A program made the translations under genes and the position numbers. From positions 3,187,501 through 3,251,500 of the forward strand of contig NZ_LT838272.1 of NCBI RefSeq assembly GCF_900176005.1: a stretch of DNA of 64,000 nucleotides. The letters run 5' to 3'. Below the pieces are notes generated by a model. The model worked only from the letters and a program-made list of their open reading frames with translations. It was not told the origin of the DNA and searched no databases. Below are positions 26,481 through 34,575 of the stretch, piece by piece. The stretch is from Thermanaeromonas toyohensis ToBE (GTDB lineage Bacteria; Bacillota; DSM-521; Neomoorellales; Neomoorellaceae). Every line of letters starts with the position of its first letter. Within the stretch, counting starts at the first letter, position 1.

Positions 26481-27761
26481 ATGCAAAAGGCCGAAAAGAA
26501 AGCCTTAGTTTATGGCAACGTGCTGATCGTGGGAGTGGATGTAGCTAAGAAAAACCATTACGCCCGGATATATAACAGCATGGGTATCGACGTAGTAAAA
26601 CCGTTCTACTTTCATAATAGCAGAGAAGGTTTCTGCCGTCTACTAGGGAAAATAAGCGAAGCCAAGGAGAAAGAGAAGGCGGAACGTATCATTATAGGCA
26701 TGGAACCCACAGGACACTACTGGAAACCTCTAGCCTATTTCCTAAAAGAGGCAGGTTACACTGTAGTAATTGTAAATCCTTATCACGTTAAAAACAGCAA
26801 AGAGATGGAAGACAATAGCCAAGACAAGAACGACCGCAAGGATGCAGGCCTTATAGCCCAACTGGTAAAAGAGGGCAAATTCTTGCACTGCATTTTACCG
26901 GAAGGGATATATGCAGAACTGAGGACCCTTTATATTACCCGGCAGCAGGAACACAAAAAACTTAACGCTGCCCTCTGCCAGCTTAAAGCCATAGTAGATG
27001 AATATTTTCCCGAGCTAATGGAAGTATTTAAGAGTCTTTTAGGCAAGGCAGCCCAGTGGGTCTTAAGGAACTGTCCCTTTCCTAAGGACATATTAAGCCT
27101 AAAGTTAGAAGAACTAGAAGAAGGGCTAAAACAAGCCTCGAACAGTAGAGTAGGGATAAAGAGGGCTCTTGCTCTAAGGCAAGCAGCAGAAAAGAGCATA
27201 GGTGTTAAAGAAGGGCTAGAAGGGGCTAAAGTCAAACTTCAAGCCTGCTTGGAAGAAATCGAGTTTTACCAAGGTCAAATAAGGAAGACAGAGGAAGCCA
27301 TGGGGCGATACCTAGAGGAGACAGGTTTAGCGAATTATCTTTTAAGCATTCCTGGGGTAGGGGTAGTAACAGCGGCAGGCTTTTTAGGGGAGATAGGTGA
27401 CCCAGCGAAATACCAGCACTGGAGACAGATACGGAAACTAGCTGGTTATAACCTAACGGCCCAGAAATCGGGGAAGAAACAGAAGGCCAAGACCACCATA
27501 TCCAAGAGGGGTCGGCCGGGGCTAAGGAATCTACTTTACCAGGCGAGCCTTATTCTAGTGGCTAAGAACAAAGAATTTAAAGCGCTATATCACTATTTCC
27601 TAAAGAGGCCGGAAAATCCTTTAACGAGGAAGCAGGCTCTAGTAGCTGTGGCTTTAAAGCTAGTGCGGGTGATGTTTACCCTTATTACCCAGAAGAAGGA
27701 ATATGATGCCAGCAAAGTATTAGGGAAATACCGGGAAGAACAACTAAAGAAAGTAGCTTAA
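26481..27761 (+). CDS. IS110-family transposase (DEDD recombinase)
   Basis: 426 residues and intact. N-terminal RuvC-like DEDD domain: VGVDVAKKNHYARIY (first Asp near 19), GMEPTGHYWKPLAYFLKE (Glu), DRKDAGLIAQLVKEG (Asp pair). A central coiled coil is followed by the transposase-20 domain LLSIPGVGVVTAAGFLGEIGD and RKLAGYNLTAQKSGK with the serine-containing C-terminal motif region. These enzymes act with a bridge RNA encoded in the element's own non-coding end. No frameshift or internal stop, so probably active. Confidence 0.95.
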   Translation: MQKAEKKALVYGNVLIVGVDVAKKNHYARIYNSMGIDVVKPFYFHNSREGFCRLLGKISEAKEKEKAERIIIGMEPTGHYWKPLAYFLKEAGYTVVIVNPYHVKNSKEMEDNSQDKNDRKDAGLIAQLVKEGKFLHCILPEGIYAELRTLYITRQQEHKKLNAALCQLKAIVDEYFPELMEVFKSLLGKAAQWVLRNCPFPKDILSLKLEELEEGLKQASNSRVGIKRALALRQAAEKSIGVKEGLEGAKVKLQACLEEIEFYQGQIRKTEEAMGRYLEETGLANYLLSIPGVGVVTAAGFLGEIGDPAKYQHWRQIRKLAGYNLTAQKSGKKQKAKTTISKRGRPGLRNLLYQASLILVAKNKEFKALYHYFLKRPENPLTRKQALVAVALKLVRVMFTLITQKKEYDASKVLGKYREEQLKKVA

Positions 27762-27771
27762 AGAGCTAGGG

Positions 27772-27947
27772 AGGTTTTGGGTGGGGGAAGCCAAATCCCT
27801 CCATAAGGGCATAGACCCTGTAATTAAGTAAAGGCAGGCCCCACCCGCCCCCTTAAGGCAGGACGAAGGAATGAAAGGGCAAGACCCTGCGAGAAATGAT
27901 AGGGTAGCCTGGGGGCGAATTTTAAGGTGAGGGTCCACCCAAAACCT
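27772..27947 (+). ncRNA. candidate bridge RNA of the IS110-family element
   Basis: AGGTTTTGGGTGG (27772-27784) and its exact complement CCACCCAAAACCT (27935-27947) enclose a G/C-rich region of 150 bases with further hairpins. Two near-identical hairpin segments occur inside: AAGGGCATAGACCCTG (27805-27820) and AAGGGCAAGACCCTG (27875-27889). Two related loops in one RNA fit the target- and donor-binding loops of bridge RNAs. Assignment is inference from position and fold. Confidence 0.5.
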
Positions 27948-27994
27948 TAGGATAAAAAATACTCAAAAATACCCATGGTAATTTTTAACCCTTC

Positions 27995-28049
27995 TCTCTC
28001 GTTTCTTAGATGGAGGATGAAAAACTTGAAAATCTAAGAGAGCGAGAGA
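27995..28049 (+). promoter_or_regulatory. imperfect hairpin in the hcp leader
   Basis: TCTCTCG-TTT-CTTAGA (27995-28010) pairs with TCTAAG-AGAG-CGAGAGA (28033-28049) around a 22-base loop. It lies 43 bp upstream of the hcp ATG. No T-run follows, so it is not a terminator. Role unknown. Confidence 0.35.
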
Positions 28050-28092
28050 TAGAGGGAGATTTAAGCAAAAAATTGAGATAGGAGGGAAAAAT

Positions 28093-29376
28093 ATGTTCTG
28101 TTACCAGTGCGAACAGACAGCCGGAGGAACCGGTTGCACTAAGGTAGGTGTCTGTGGCAAAAACGAAGATTTATCAAGCCTCCAAGATACCCTTATTTTG
28201 GGAGTTAAAGGTATAGCAGCTTATTCCTTCCATGCGCGGGAACTAGGTTATTATGATGAAGAGATAGATTCTTTTATGGAAGAAGCCTTATTTGCCACTT
28301 TGACTAATGTGGACTTTGATATGGATAGGCATCTAGAACTCCTCCTCAAATGCGGGGCCATGAACCTTAAAGCCATGGAGCTCCTGGACAAGGCCCATGT
28401 AGAACGTTTCGGTGCCCCCACACCTACTCAAGTCTCCACAGGGACCAAGGCTGGCCCCGGAATTTTAGTTACTGGCCATGATCTTTTGGATCTCTACGAA
28501 CTTTTAAAGCAGACAGAGGGTACAGGGGTGAACGTATATACCCATGGCGAAATGCTCCCGGCCCATGCTTACCCCGAATTAAAGAAATTCCCTCACCTTG
28601 TAGGAAATTACGGTACAGCTTGGCAGAATCAGCGTAGCGAGTTTGAGGAGTTTCCAGGGGCCATCTTGGGTACCACTAACTGTGTGCTTACACCTAAAGA
28701 CACCTATAAGGACCGCATGTTCACCTGCGGAGTGGCCGGTTTGCCCGGGGTAACCCACATCAAAAACCGGGATTTTACCCCGGTAATTGAAAAGGCCAAG
28801 TCCTTACCTCCCCTGCCGGAAAAAGAAGGTAAAACCATAACCACCGGTTTCCACCATACAGCAGTCTTAGGGTTGGCTGATAAAATTATCTCTCTAGTTA
28901 AAGCCGGCAAAATCCGCCACTTCTTCTTGGTGGGTGGCTGTGATGGGGCCAAAAAGGGGCGCAGTTACTATACGGAATTCGTCCAGAAAGTACCCCGGGA
29001 CTGTGTAGTCCTAACCCTAGGATGCGGGAAGTATCGCTTCAACTATCTGGACCTGGGCGAGATCGAGGGTATTCCTCGCCTCCTCGATATGGGCCAGTGC
29101 AACAATGCGTATTCTGCTATCCAAGTGGCTTTAGCCTTGGCCCAGGCCTTTAGCTGTAGCGTGAACGAATTACCCTTAAGCCTTGTGCTCTCCTGGTTTG
29201 AGCAGAAGGCCGTGGCCATACTTCTTACCCTCTTCCATCTGGGAGTTAGGAATATCCGTATAGGTCCTTCAGCTCCTGCCTTCATTTCGCCCAATGTACT
29301 GAAGATACTACAAGATAAGTTTAACCTCCAGCTAATTACTACTCCGGAAGAAGATCTTAAGGCTATTTTAGGTTAA
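28093..29376 (+). CDS. hcp: hydroxylamine reductase / hybrid-cluster protein, class III
   Basis: 427 residues, ATG after ATAGGAGGG. The short (class III) form that lacks the internal helical insert of about 100 residues found in the roughly 540-residue enzymes. The N-terminal cluster motif MFCYQCEQTAGGTGCTKVGV carries the first cysteines. Hybrid-cluster ligands are visible in HGEMLPAHAYPEL, GTTNCVLTP, RMFTCGVAGLPGV and TLGCGKYRFN. Hcp handles hydroxylamine or nitric oxide under nitrosative stress in anaerobes. An IS110 element has landed in its upstream region. Confidence 0.95.
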   Translation: MFCYQCEQTAGGTGCTKVGVCGKNEDLSSLQDTLILGVKGIAAYSFHARELGYYDEEIDSFMEEALFATLTNVDFDMDRHLELLLKCGAMNLKAMELLDKAHVERFGAPTPTQVSTGTKAGPGILVTGHDLLDLYELLKQTEGTGVNVYTHGEMLPAHAYPELKKFPHLVGNYGTAWQNQRSEFEEFPGAILGTTNCVLTPKDTYKDRMFTCGVAGLPGVTHIKNRDFTPVIEKAKSLPPLPEKEGKTITTGFHHTAVLGLADKIISLVKAGKIRHFFLVGGCDGAKKGRSYYTEFVQKVPRDCVVLTLGCGKYRFNYLDLGEIEGIPRLLDMGQCNNAYSAIQVALALAQAFSCSVNELPLSLVLSWFEQKAVAILLTLFHLGVRNIRIGPSAPAFISPNVLKILQDKFNLQLITTPEEDLKAILG

Positions 29377-29414
29377 ATCTTTAGGTTAAACCTTTCAAGG
29401 TAAAATAAATAGTT

Positions 29415-29447
29415 AAAGGGGGCTTGATTTACCAACAGCCCCCTTTT
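29415..29447 (+). terminator. rho-independent terminator of hcp
   Basis: AAAGGGGGCT (29415-29424) pairs with AGCCCCCTTT (29437-29446), ending in TTTT, 39 bp after the hcp stop. Confidence 0.85.
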
Positions 29448-29512
29448 AGGTGAATTAGCTCCTCTATTTTTAGCCAGGGACTAAATAACCATTTATAAAA
29501 ACAAAAATGGTA

Positions 29513-30052
29513 CTATTTTAAAGCTGTCTGGTATATTGCATATACGATACCAGCCGCACCTATTAAAACGGCAAAAAATGTACCGACCGCCGCCCACAAA
29601 GTATTATTAAGCTTCCCATCAATATGTCTAATATCTTCTTTTAATTCTTGGCGCAAGTTACTAATCTCTTGCTTCATCTCTTGGCGTAGGCCATTTGTCT
29701 CTTGCTTCATCTCTTGGTGTAAGCCATTTATCTCCTGCTTCATCTCCTGGCGTAAGCCATTTATCTCCTGCTTCATCTCCTGGCGTAAGCCATTTATCTC
29801 TTGCTTCATCTCCTGGCGTAAGCCGTTTATCTCTTGCTTCATCTCCTGGCGTAAGCCGTTTATCTCCTGCTTCATCTCCTGGCGTAAGCCTTCCTTGACC
29901 TCCGCTATCTGCTTCTGCAAATCAGTCTTTAATGTAGCTATCCGGTCTACGAGAAGATAAAACCCAAAGTCTACCAACCTCTCTTCCCCAGCGGCAATCT
30001 CTTTTTTACTGTGTTCAATTTCTTCTTTGACATCTTCCGGCACGCTAGCCAC
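29513..30052 (-). CDS. membrane-anchored hendecad-repeat coiled-coil protein
   Basis: 179 residues. Residues 1-54 are helical (EEIEHSKKEIAAGEERLVDF). Residues 55-142 are exactly eight tandem 11-residue repeats with consensus GLRQEMKQEIN; five copies are identical, and later ones drift (GLHQEMKQETN, NLRQELKEDIR). Residues about 150-175 form one membrane segment (WAAVGTFFAVLIGAAGIVYAIY), so the coil is probably cytoplasmic or external and tail-anchored. An 11-residue period implies a hendecad (three-turn) coiled coil. No family assignment; a role in scaffolding or envelope spacing is only a guess. Confidence 0.75.
   Translation of the reverse strand: MASVPEDVKEEIEHSKKEIAAGEERLVDFGFYLLVDRIATLKTDLQKQIAEVKEGLRQEMKQEINGLRQEMKQEINGLRQEMKQEINGLRQEMKQEINGLRQEMKQEINGLHQEMKQETNGLRQEMKQEISNLRQELKEDIRHIDGKLNNTLWAAVGTFFAVLIGAAGIVYAIYQTALK
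29627..29890. repeat. eight tandem 33-bp repeats
   Basis: 264 bp of 33-bp units, near-identical at DNA level in the central copies, encoding the 11-residue coiled-coil repeats. Such identity points to recent copy-number change by slippage or unequal recombination, always in frame. Confidence 0.9.
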
Positions 30053-30122
30053 TCCTTTCCCTCCCCTTACCAGTATTTTACCACAACCAGCTTGGACATT
30101 TATTGCTCAATTTATAAAAAAG

Positions 30123-31373
30123 TCAACGTGCTAAATGCGCCAGGCGGCGTAGTGCGTCCATCTTTTCACTCCGACCCACTTTGGCTTCGGTTAAGGCTTT
30201 CTCTAGTATAGCGATAGATCGGTCATACAGCCGGCGGTCTACAGGATAGGGGTGACCGTCTTTGCCACCATGGCTAAAACTATACTTTACGGGATCTCGA
30301 AAACTGGCTGGAGCTCCAAAGGCTACCTCTGACACCAGGGCTAAAGCCCGCAAGGTTTTAGGCCCTATACCTTCTATCCCTAGCACAGAAATAAAATCAA
30401 CAGGCTGGCTAGCGTATAGCTTAAGGAGGGCTTGGTTTAAGTATTCAGCCCGGGGGAGATCATGCCTCCAAGGGAGTTGTAGTAGGGCCGGTTGGTTAAA
30501 TTGGGAAGTATACTCCACAGTATCCCAAAGGGTTAGTTGCCCATCACCTGGAAGTTCTAAACCCCCAGGTCCGCCAGAAAATACCCCCTTAGCTTCCCCT
30601 AAAGGGCACTCCCGGTTTAGGAGCGCTGGCGTTTCAAGTAGAACCTTCTCTGAATTCGAGGGAAGTCTTTCTAGGATTCGGCGATACTCCTTTACTACCT
30701 TTTCTGGCTTCTCCCTAGCCAGTTCCGTTACCACCTGGCGAGCCTGTTCGCTCTCCCTAGCCACTAGATTTAAAGCGAACCCTTTTTGGTCACAGCATAC
30801 TGCAGCATGGGGATCGCATACAAAATCTTTAAGCCTTTCCCCCAACCAATGGTAGCGCCGGGCCAGGCGGGTAGCTTCATTCATACCTTGTTGAACTACA
30901 GCCCACTGGCCATCGAAGGTAAAAACGAAGACGTGGTGATAAAGCTGGTACCCATCCTGGAGGGCAGTATTATCCACTTTAGCCGCCATCCGGCTAGCAA
31001 AAATAAGATATCCTGGATCTAAGGTGAGGGCATGCTTATCAGCAGCCGCCGCGATCTCCGAAGGCGCCTGCCGGGAGGTGCGGCCTTTACCTCCAGCGAT
31101 GATAAGTCCTACATCCTTTTCTCTACCCCGTAGTCCTTCCTTAAGGGCGCCACAAACAGTAGTGGTTAGTCCAGATGAATGCCAGTCAAACCCCAGTACA
31201 CAGCCAAAGGCCTGAAACCAAAAGGGATCGCTTAACCGGCGTAGTACTTCTTGCGGGCCAAATTCTTGGACTATCACCTCTATGATAGCTACAGCCAGGC
31301 GTTTCATACGTTCAAAAAGCCAAGGCGGGCAATGCCCCCCATGCAAAGGAAGGCTAGCTACCCCTGTCCGCAA
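30123..31373 (-). CDS. DUF763 protein with helix-hairpin-helix
   Basis: 416 residues, TTG start 4 bp after the previous gene ends. Family signature at the N-terminus: RTGVASLPLHGGHCPPWLFERM and FGCVLGFDWHSSGLTTTVCG. A helix-hairpin-helix is visible at about 330-350 (ISVLGIEGIGPKTLRALALVS), suggesting DNA binding. The C-terminus has FSHGGKDGHPYPVDRRLYD. The family is found mainly in archaea and thermophilic bacteria and has no established function. Runs directly after the CopZ-like gene. Confidence 0.85.
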   Translation of the reverse strand: MRTGVASLPLHGGHCPPWLFERMKRLAVAIIEVIVQEFGPQEVLRRLSDPFWFQAFGCVLGFDWHSSGLTTTVCGALKEGLRGREKDVGLIIAGGKGRTSRQAPSEIAAAADKHALTLDPGYLIFASRMAAKVDNTALQDGYQLYHHVFVFTFDGQWAVVQQGMNEATRLARRYHWLGERLKDFVCDPHAAVCCDQKGFALNLVARESEQARQVVTELAREKPEKVVKEYRRILERLPSNSEKVLLETPALLNRECPLGEAKGVFSGGPGGLELPGDGQLTLWDTVEYTSQFNQPALLQLPWRHDLPRAEYLNQALLKLYASQPVDFISVLGIEGIGPKTLRALALVSEVAFGAPASFRDPVKYSFSHGGKDGHPYPVDRRLYDRSIAILEKALTEAKVGRSEKMDALRRLAHLAR

Positions 31374-31377
31374 GTCA

Positions 31378-31887
31378 TCACTTCCCTCCGGAAGAAACTC
31401 CCCACCCTATAGCCGCTTCTGTTTCCCTTTGGCTTTCTTTCTGCCGGGCGATAAATTCTTCCAGGGCAGGATGGCAGCAACGGCCAGTTGGATTCCGGTA
31501 CAAGCAATTACCCCCTCGACCTGCTCCAGTACACTCCATAACCGCTTTTACATCCACAGGGCAACCTGAAGCTAAGGCCTCCAAGATATCCTTCCGCGTG
31601 ACTTCCTGACAATAGCAGAGGGGTACATCTAGGCCATCATCCTTAAGCCATACGCGTACCCGTAGATCTGTTTTAAGGAAGTAAGTTTTATCATCAGGAG
31701 AAAAATATACTATCTCGCATTTTTTGTTGGGGCATAGAAAATAATTGACTTCTTTAACCTTAGAAGCCTTTTCCCCCGCTACTAAGCTTTTAACCGTTAC
31801 ATGTTTTACCTTAAACCCTGGGGTACCACAAACTGGGCAGGCTTGTTGGCTAATCTCTTGAGGGTAACACTCACAACAGTTGGCCAT
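31378..31887 (-). CDS. CopZ-type zinc / [2Fe-2S] protein
   Basis: 169 residues. N-terminal zinc-binding part with CCECYP and CPVCG, then CPNKKCEIVYF. The C-terminal half is a BFD-like [2Fe-2S] domain with CYCQEVTRKDILEALASG and later cysteines in CTGAGRGGNC and CC. This combination is that of the extra domain of Archaeoglobus CopZ, a copper chaperone; here the ferredoxin-like copper-binding domain is absent. It may be an electron carrier or metal-handling protein. The next gene is a DUF763 protein. Confidence 0.75.
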   Translation of the reverse strand: MANCCECYPQEISQQACPVCGTPGFKVKHVTVKSLVAGEKASKVKEVNYFLCPNKKCEIVYFSPDDKTYFLKTDLRVRVWLKDDGLDVPLCYCQEVTRKDILEALASGCPVDVKAVMECTGAGRGGNCLYRNPTGRCCHPALEEFIARQKESQRETEAAIGWGVSSGGK

Positions 31888-31954
31888 CTACTTTAGCCTC
31901 CTAAAGAGTTTATATTTTTATAGGTATTCCTGCTTCTTTAAGGTAAAATTTTGC

Positions 31955-33049
31955 TTAAGTACAGGCCTCGGCTAATATCCTTTCTCCCTCCCAGCGGTAA
32001 GGATAAAGTTGGTTTAAAACTTGGGCAACCATTTCCTCCAGGCGAGCCCCTGGGGGAAGCCCGTAATTTAATAAAGCCTGGTATAGAAGGAAATTAATAA
32101 GCTGGGTAAATTTAAGCCCTATGGATGCCCCCATGGCCATCAGGGAAGAGGTCGGGTTAAGGGAGGGGGTGCCATTAACGTCAATGATATAAAAATTACC
32201 CTGGCTACCTGCACGCAGATCTAGGCGCAGGGCATCCCTGGCCCCCAGGCAGGAAAATACCCGGCCTGCTAAATCGGCAAGGTAATGGTATAGCTCTTCC
32301 CCAGCCAGGATAGGAGAATACTGGGCTTTTCCCTTTTTGACGGATATGGTTCTAATTTGGCTTTCTAAGAAAGCCAAGGGAGGTAAAACGTAACAAGGGC
32401 TCTGGCCGATGATGCCCACTGTCACCTCCTGGCCAGGAAGGTATTCTTCCACCAGTATAGGTACCTCACCTAAAGTTTGCTTTAGGGACAGAACTTTGCG
32501 CTTTAGGTCTTGATAATTAAAACTAAGGGAATCCTCATCGATGCCTAAGCTATTACCTCCACCGTTGGGTTTAACAAAAAGGGGAAAGCCTATTCTTTCT
32601 ATAGCCTCCTCTAGCTGTTCTACCCAATTATCCTGGCTAAGTTCCACAAGCACATATCGGGGTATGGGAAAGCTATGGTTAGCTAGAACTTCATAAGTTA
32701 AGTTTTTGTGCCGGCATATCTCCATGACACCCACAGGGGAGTGGCTAGCAGGAATACCATAATGCTGTAATAAGGTACGGACGGCGGCTGCCCCTGTACC
32801 ATCATACAGGGTACGCGGCTCCTTTAAGAAACCTTCAGCCAGGACAAAGGCTAAATGGGGTAAGGGTATCCTAGCCAAGTATTTATCCAGTTGCCGGGGA
32901 CTACGGAGATTTAAAGGGAAAACTTTATGGCCACTTTCTAGTAAAGCTTTATAGATCAGGCGAGCTACATCCCAGGAAAGGCAGTCGCTGTAAGCGCCCT
33001 GACGGTCTTTAGCCGCCACAGCGTTAAAAAGGAAAAGGATGCGTAACAC
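31955..33049 (-). CDS. D-alanine-D-alanine ligase-like ATP-grasp enzyme
   Basis: 364 residues from the GTG of VLRILFLFN, 8 bases after AAGGAG. ATP-grasp core motifs: ASHSPVGVMEICRHKNLTYEVL, FPLFVKPNGGGNSLGI, VPILVEEYLPGQEVTVGIIG and a metal-binding end YIIDVNGTPSLNPTSSLM. It fits the Ddl superfamily but is not the usual cell-wall Ddl (no mur neighbours, N-terminal domain diverges). It probably makes a dipeptide-like bond; substrate unknown. Confidence 0.75.
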   Translation of the reverse strand: MLRILFLFNAVAAKDRQGAYSDCLSWDVARLIYKALLESGHKVFPLNLRSPRQLDKYLARIPLPHLAFVLAEGFLKEPRTLYDGTGAAAVRTLLQHYGIPASHSPVGVMEICRHKNLTYEVLANHSFPIPRYVLVELSQDNWVEQLEEAIERIGFPLFVKPNGGGNSLGIDEDSLSFNYQDLKRKVLSLKQTLGEVPILVEEYLPGQEVTVGIIGQSPCYVLPPLAFLESQIRTISVKKGKAQYSPILAGEELYHYLADLAGRVFSCLGARDALRLDLRAGSQGNFYIIDVNGTPSLNPTSSLMAMGASIGLKFTQLINFLLYQALLNYGLPPGARLEEMVAQVLNQLYPYRWEGERILAEACT

Positions 33050-33255
33050 AGGCGGCACTCCTTAAACTCTATGTGCATTTAAATTTATTCTGCAGTTTTA
33101 TTGTAACTTAAAGGATACAGACCTGTACAGGGCCTAAGTAGAATCCTCACATTTTTTACCTTAAAGAAGCAAGTTTTTCCTATACTAGCAGGAGAAAAAA
33201 CGTTGCTGTCGAATTGAATTTCTTATGAGCGAGCCACAAAATAGAGGTAGGAGAT

Positions 33256-33726
33256 ATGGTTAAAGAAACCTTCCCGGCTGCTATATATGCTCTTTTCTTG
33301 CAAGATTTTCCAGAAAGCCTTGCAATGAGTTTGCTTGTCTTTAGTATTCTAGGCCTTAAGCTGCGGGATAAGAGGATTATTTACATAGCTTTATTGCAAG
33401 CTTTAACTAATTTAGTGCGCCACCTTCCGATTGCTTTCGGGATGCATTCTGTCCTTTTGCTATTCTCCCTTGTTCTCTATACCAGGCTTTTCACCCGGCA
33501 GCCCCTAAGTAGGATTTTTCTGGCAGGGTTAGTTTGCTTTACTATATTGGCTATTTCTGAATTACTCTACACTAAGCCCCTCTTAAACTTAACAGGGATT
33601 CCGTATACTTATGCCTTTACTAATCCCTTCTTAAGGGCAGCCTTCGCCCTCCCGGGCGAGATAACCTTACTAGTTGTGGCCCTAGGGAAAAATTATTATA
33701 ACCAAAAGAAGGGGTTAATTTGCTAA
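33256..33726 (+). CDS. small membrane protein, AgrC-like sensor domain without kinase
   Basis: 156 residues with about five membrane segments, ATG after GGTAGGAGAT. No signal-processing residues are visible. In layout and pattern (KRIIYIALLQALTNLVRHLP, then FGMHSVLLLFSLVLY) it resembles, to my eye, the multi-pass sensor domain of clostridial AgrC-type histidine kinases, but it ends where the kinase would begin. It overlaps the agrB-like gene by 7 bp, so it belongs to the signalling operon. It may be a receptor, an export helper or an immunity-like protein. Confidence 0.5.
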   Translation: MVKETFPAAIYALFLQDFPESLAMSLLVFSILGLKLRDKRIIYIALLQALTNLVRHLPIAFGMHSVLLLFSLVLYTRLFTRQPLSRIFLAGLVCFTILAISELLYTKPLLNLTGIPYTYAFTNPFLRAAFALPGEITLLVVALGKNYYNQKKGLIC

Positions 33727-34361
33727 GGCTTAACTTAACCCGGCCGGCTGTGGCTTATTTAAGGGATAAGCTAGGTTTAAGCCCGGCGCAGGAAGAGGTA
33801 GCCTTGTACGGGCTGCAAATAATTACTTATAGCGCGGCAAACCTCTTCTCTGTGGTTATCGTAGGCCTATTTTTAGATTGCCTGGGGCCAGCCCTGGCTG
33901 CCACCGCCGCCGCAGGCATCTTACGTTTGTTTTCTGGCGGGGCCCATAGCCGCTCCCCTTTGACCTGTAATATCTTGGGTATGCTCGTCGCCGGATCCAT
34001 AGGAAAATTTTCTTCCTTTTTAGCCCCTTTGCTTCCTCCTTCTGGTTTGCTTCTTTTAGTCCTTATGGGGGCAGGGCTCGCTTTCCTTCCTTTTTTATTC
34101 CTTGCTCCAGTAGATTCGCCTAGTAAACCCCTTACCTCAAAGGAGCGCAAGAAAATGCGCCGGCTTTCTATAATCTTTTTCTTCCTCATCACTTTTTCGC
34201 AGGTAGGAATATTAGCCTTAAGGGGTCCTTCTTCTTTAGTGTGGGCCATAAGTTTAGGGGTCTGGTGGCAAGCCTTCAGCTTAACCCGCGCGGGGCAAGG
34301 CTTAGCCACTACTATAGATAAGCTTTTTAGTTTAAATCAAAGGGAGGTCCTGGGAGGATGA
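33720..34361 (+). CDS. agrB: AgrB-like accessory gene regulator peptidase
   Basis: 213 residues, TTG after AAGGGG. AgrB is a membrane cysteine protease that trims and cyclises the AgrD precursor into a thiolactone or lactone autoinducer. The catalytic pair is His76 and Cys83 in RLFSGGAHSRSPLTCNILG (His-x6-Cys, family spacing). Several membrane segments follow, with a basic loop SKERKKMRRL. The next gene (AgrD) starts in its stop codon. Confidence 0.85.
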   Translation: MLRLNLTRPAVAYLRDKLGLSPAQEEVALYGLQIITYSAANLFSVVIVGLFLDCLGPALAATAAAGILRLFSGGAHSRSPLTCNILGMLVAGSIGKFSSFLAPLLPPSGLLLLVLMGAGLAFLPFLFLAPVDSPSKPLTSKERKKMRRLSIIFFFLITFSQVGILALRGPSSLVWAISLGVWWQAFSLTRAGQGLATTIDKLFSLNQREVLGG

Positions 34362-34489
34362 AACGCCTGGTCTACCGCCTGCTCCCCACCATATTTTCTT
34401 TCTTGGCCTTGGCCGCCGCTGTAGGTGTTAAACCAACTTGTGCATTCTTCTGGTATCAGCCGGAAGTCCCCAAGGCCCTAAGGAAGTAA
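34358..34489 (+). CDS. agrD: AgrD-like cyclic autoinducer peptide precursor
   Basis: 43 residues; the ATG overlaps the agrB stop (ATGA) and follows GGGAGG. The N-terminal amphipathic helix is MKRLVYRLLPTIFSFLALAA, then the core and charged tail PTCAFFWYQPEVPKALRK. The Cys28 followed by aromatic residues and the tail QPEVP are the typical clostridial cyclic-lactone-autoinducer pattern. The expected product is a ring closed by Cys28, with sequence around TCAFFWY; the exact ends are not fixed by sequence. It was identified by translation of the agrB-downstream region. Confidence 0.85.
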   Translation: MKRLVYRLLPTIFSFLALAAAVGVKPTCAFFWYQPEVPKALRK

Positions 34490-34500
34490 CTTAAGTAAAG

Positions 34501-34528
34501 GGGTACCGGTTCGCCCCGCCCGGTACCC
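34501..34528 (+). other. stable hairpin between agrD and the GGDEF/HD-GYP gene
   Basis: GGGTACCGG (34501-34509) pairs with CCGGTACCC (34520-34528) around a 10-base loop. No T-run follows, so it is not a terminator; it may be an mRNA processing or stability element. A weaker alternative pairs GGTTCG with CGAACC. Confidence 0.5.
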
Positions 34529-34575
34529 GAACCAAACAGAAAGTACGCGGGTGGTGACCGGAGGAGAGCTAAACG

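Larger units (their letters stand above)
26396..27946 (+). mobile_element. IS110-family insertion sequence (proposed boundaries)
   Basis: The transposase gene plus a short left end (about 85 bp) and a long structured right end (about 185 bp). TTAGGATA occurs at 26396-26403 and again at 27947-27954, which I take as flank/core copies at the two junctions. This gives an element of about 1.55 kb, normal for the family. There are no long terminal inverted repeats, as expected. The long non-coding region lies after the gene, as in the IS1111 branch. Confidence 0.65.

Noticed and set aside
28011-28038. Mini reading frame ATG AAA AAC TTG AAA ATC TAA in the loop of the hcp leader hairpin
   Set aside because: GGAGG directly abuts the ATG with no spacing, and six codons have no support as a leader peptide.
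29627-29890. CRISPR array in the 33-bp repeats
   Set aside because: Repeats are head to tail without spacers and all lie in frame in a coiled-coil gene.
29695-29898. Plus-strand serine/proline-rich open frame across the repeat region
   Set aside because: It is an antisense shadow of the coiled-coil repeats, with no ribosome binding site.
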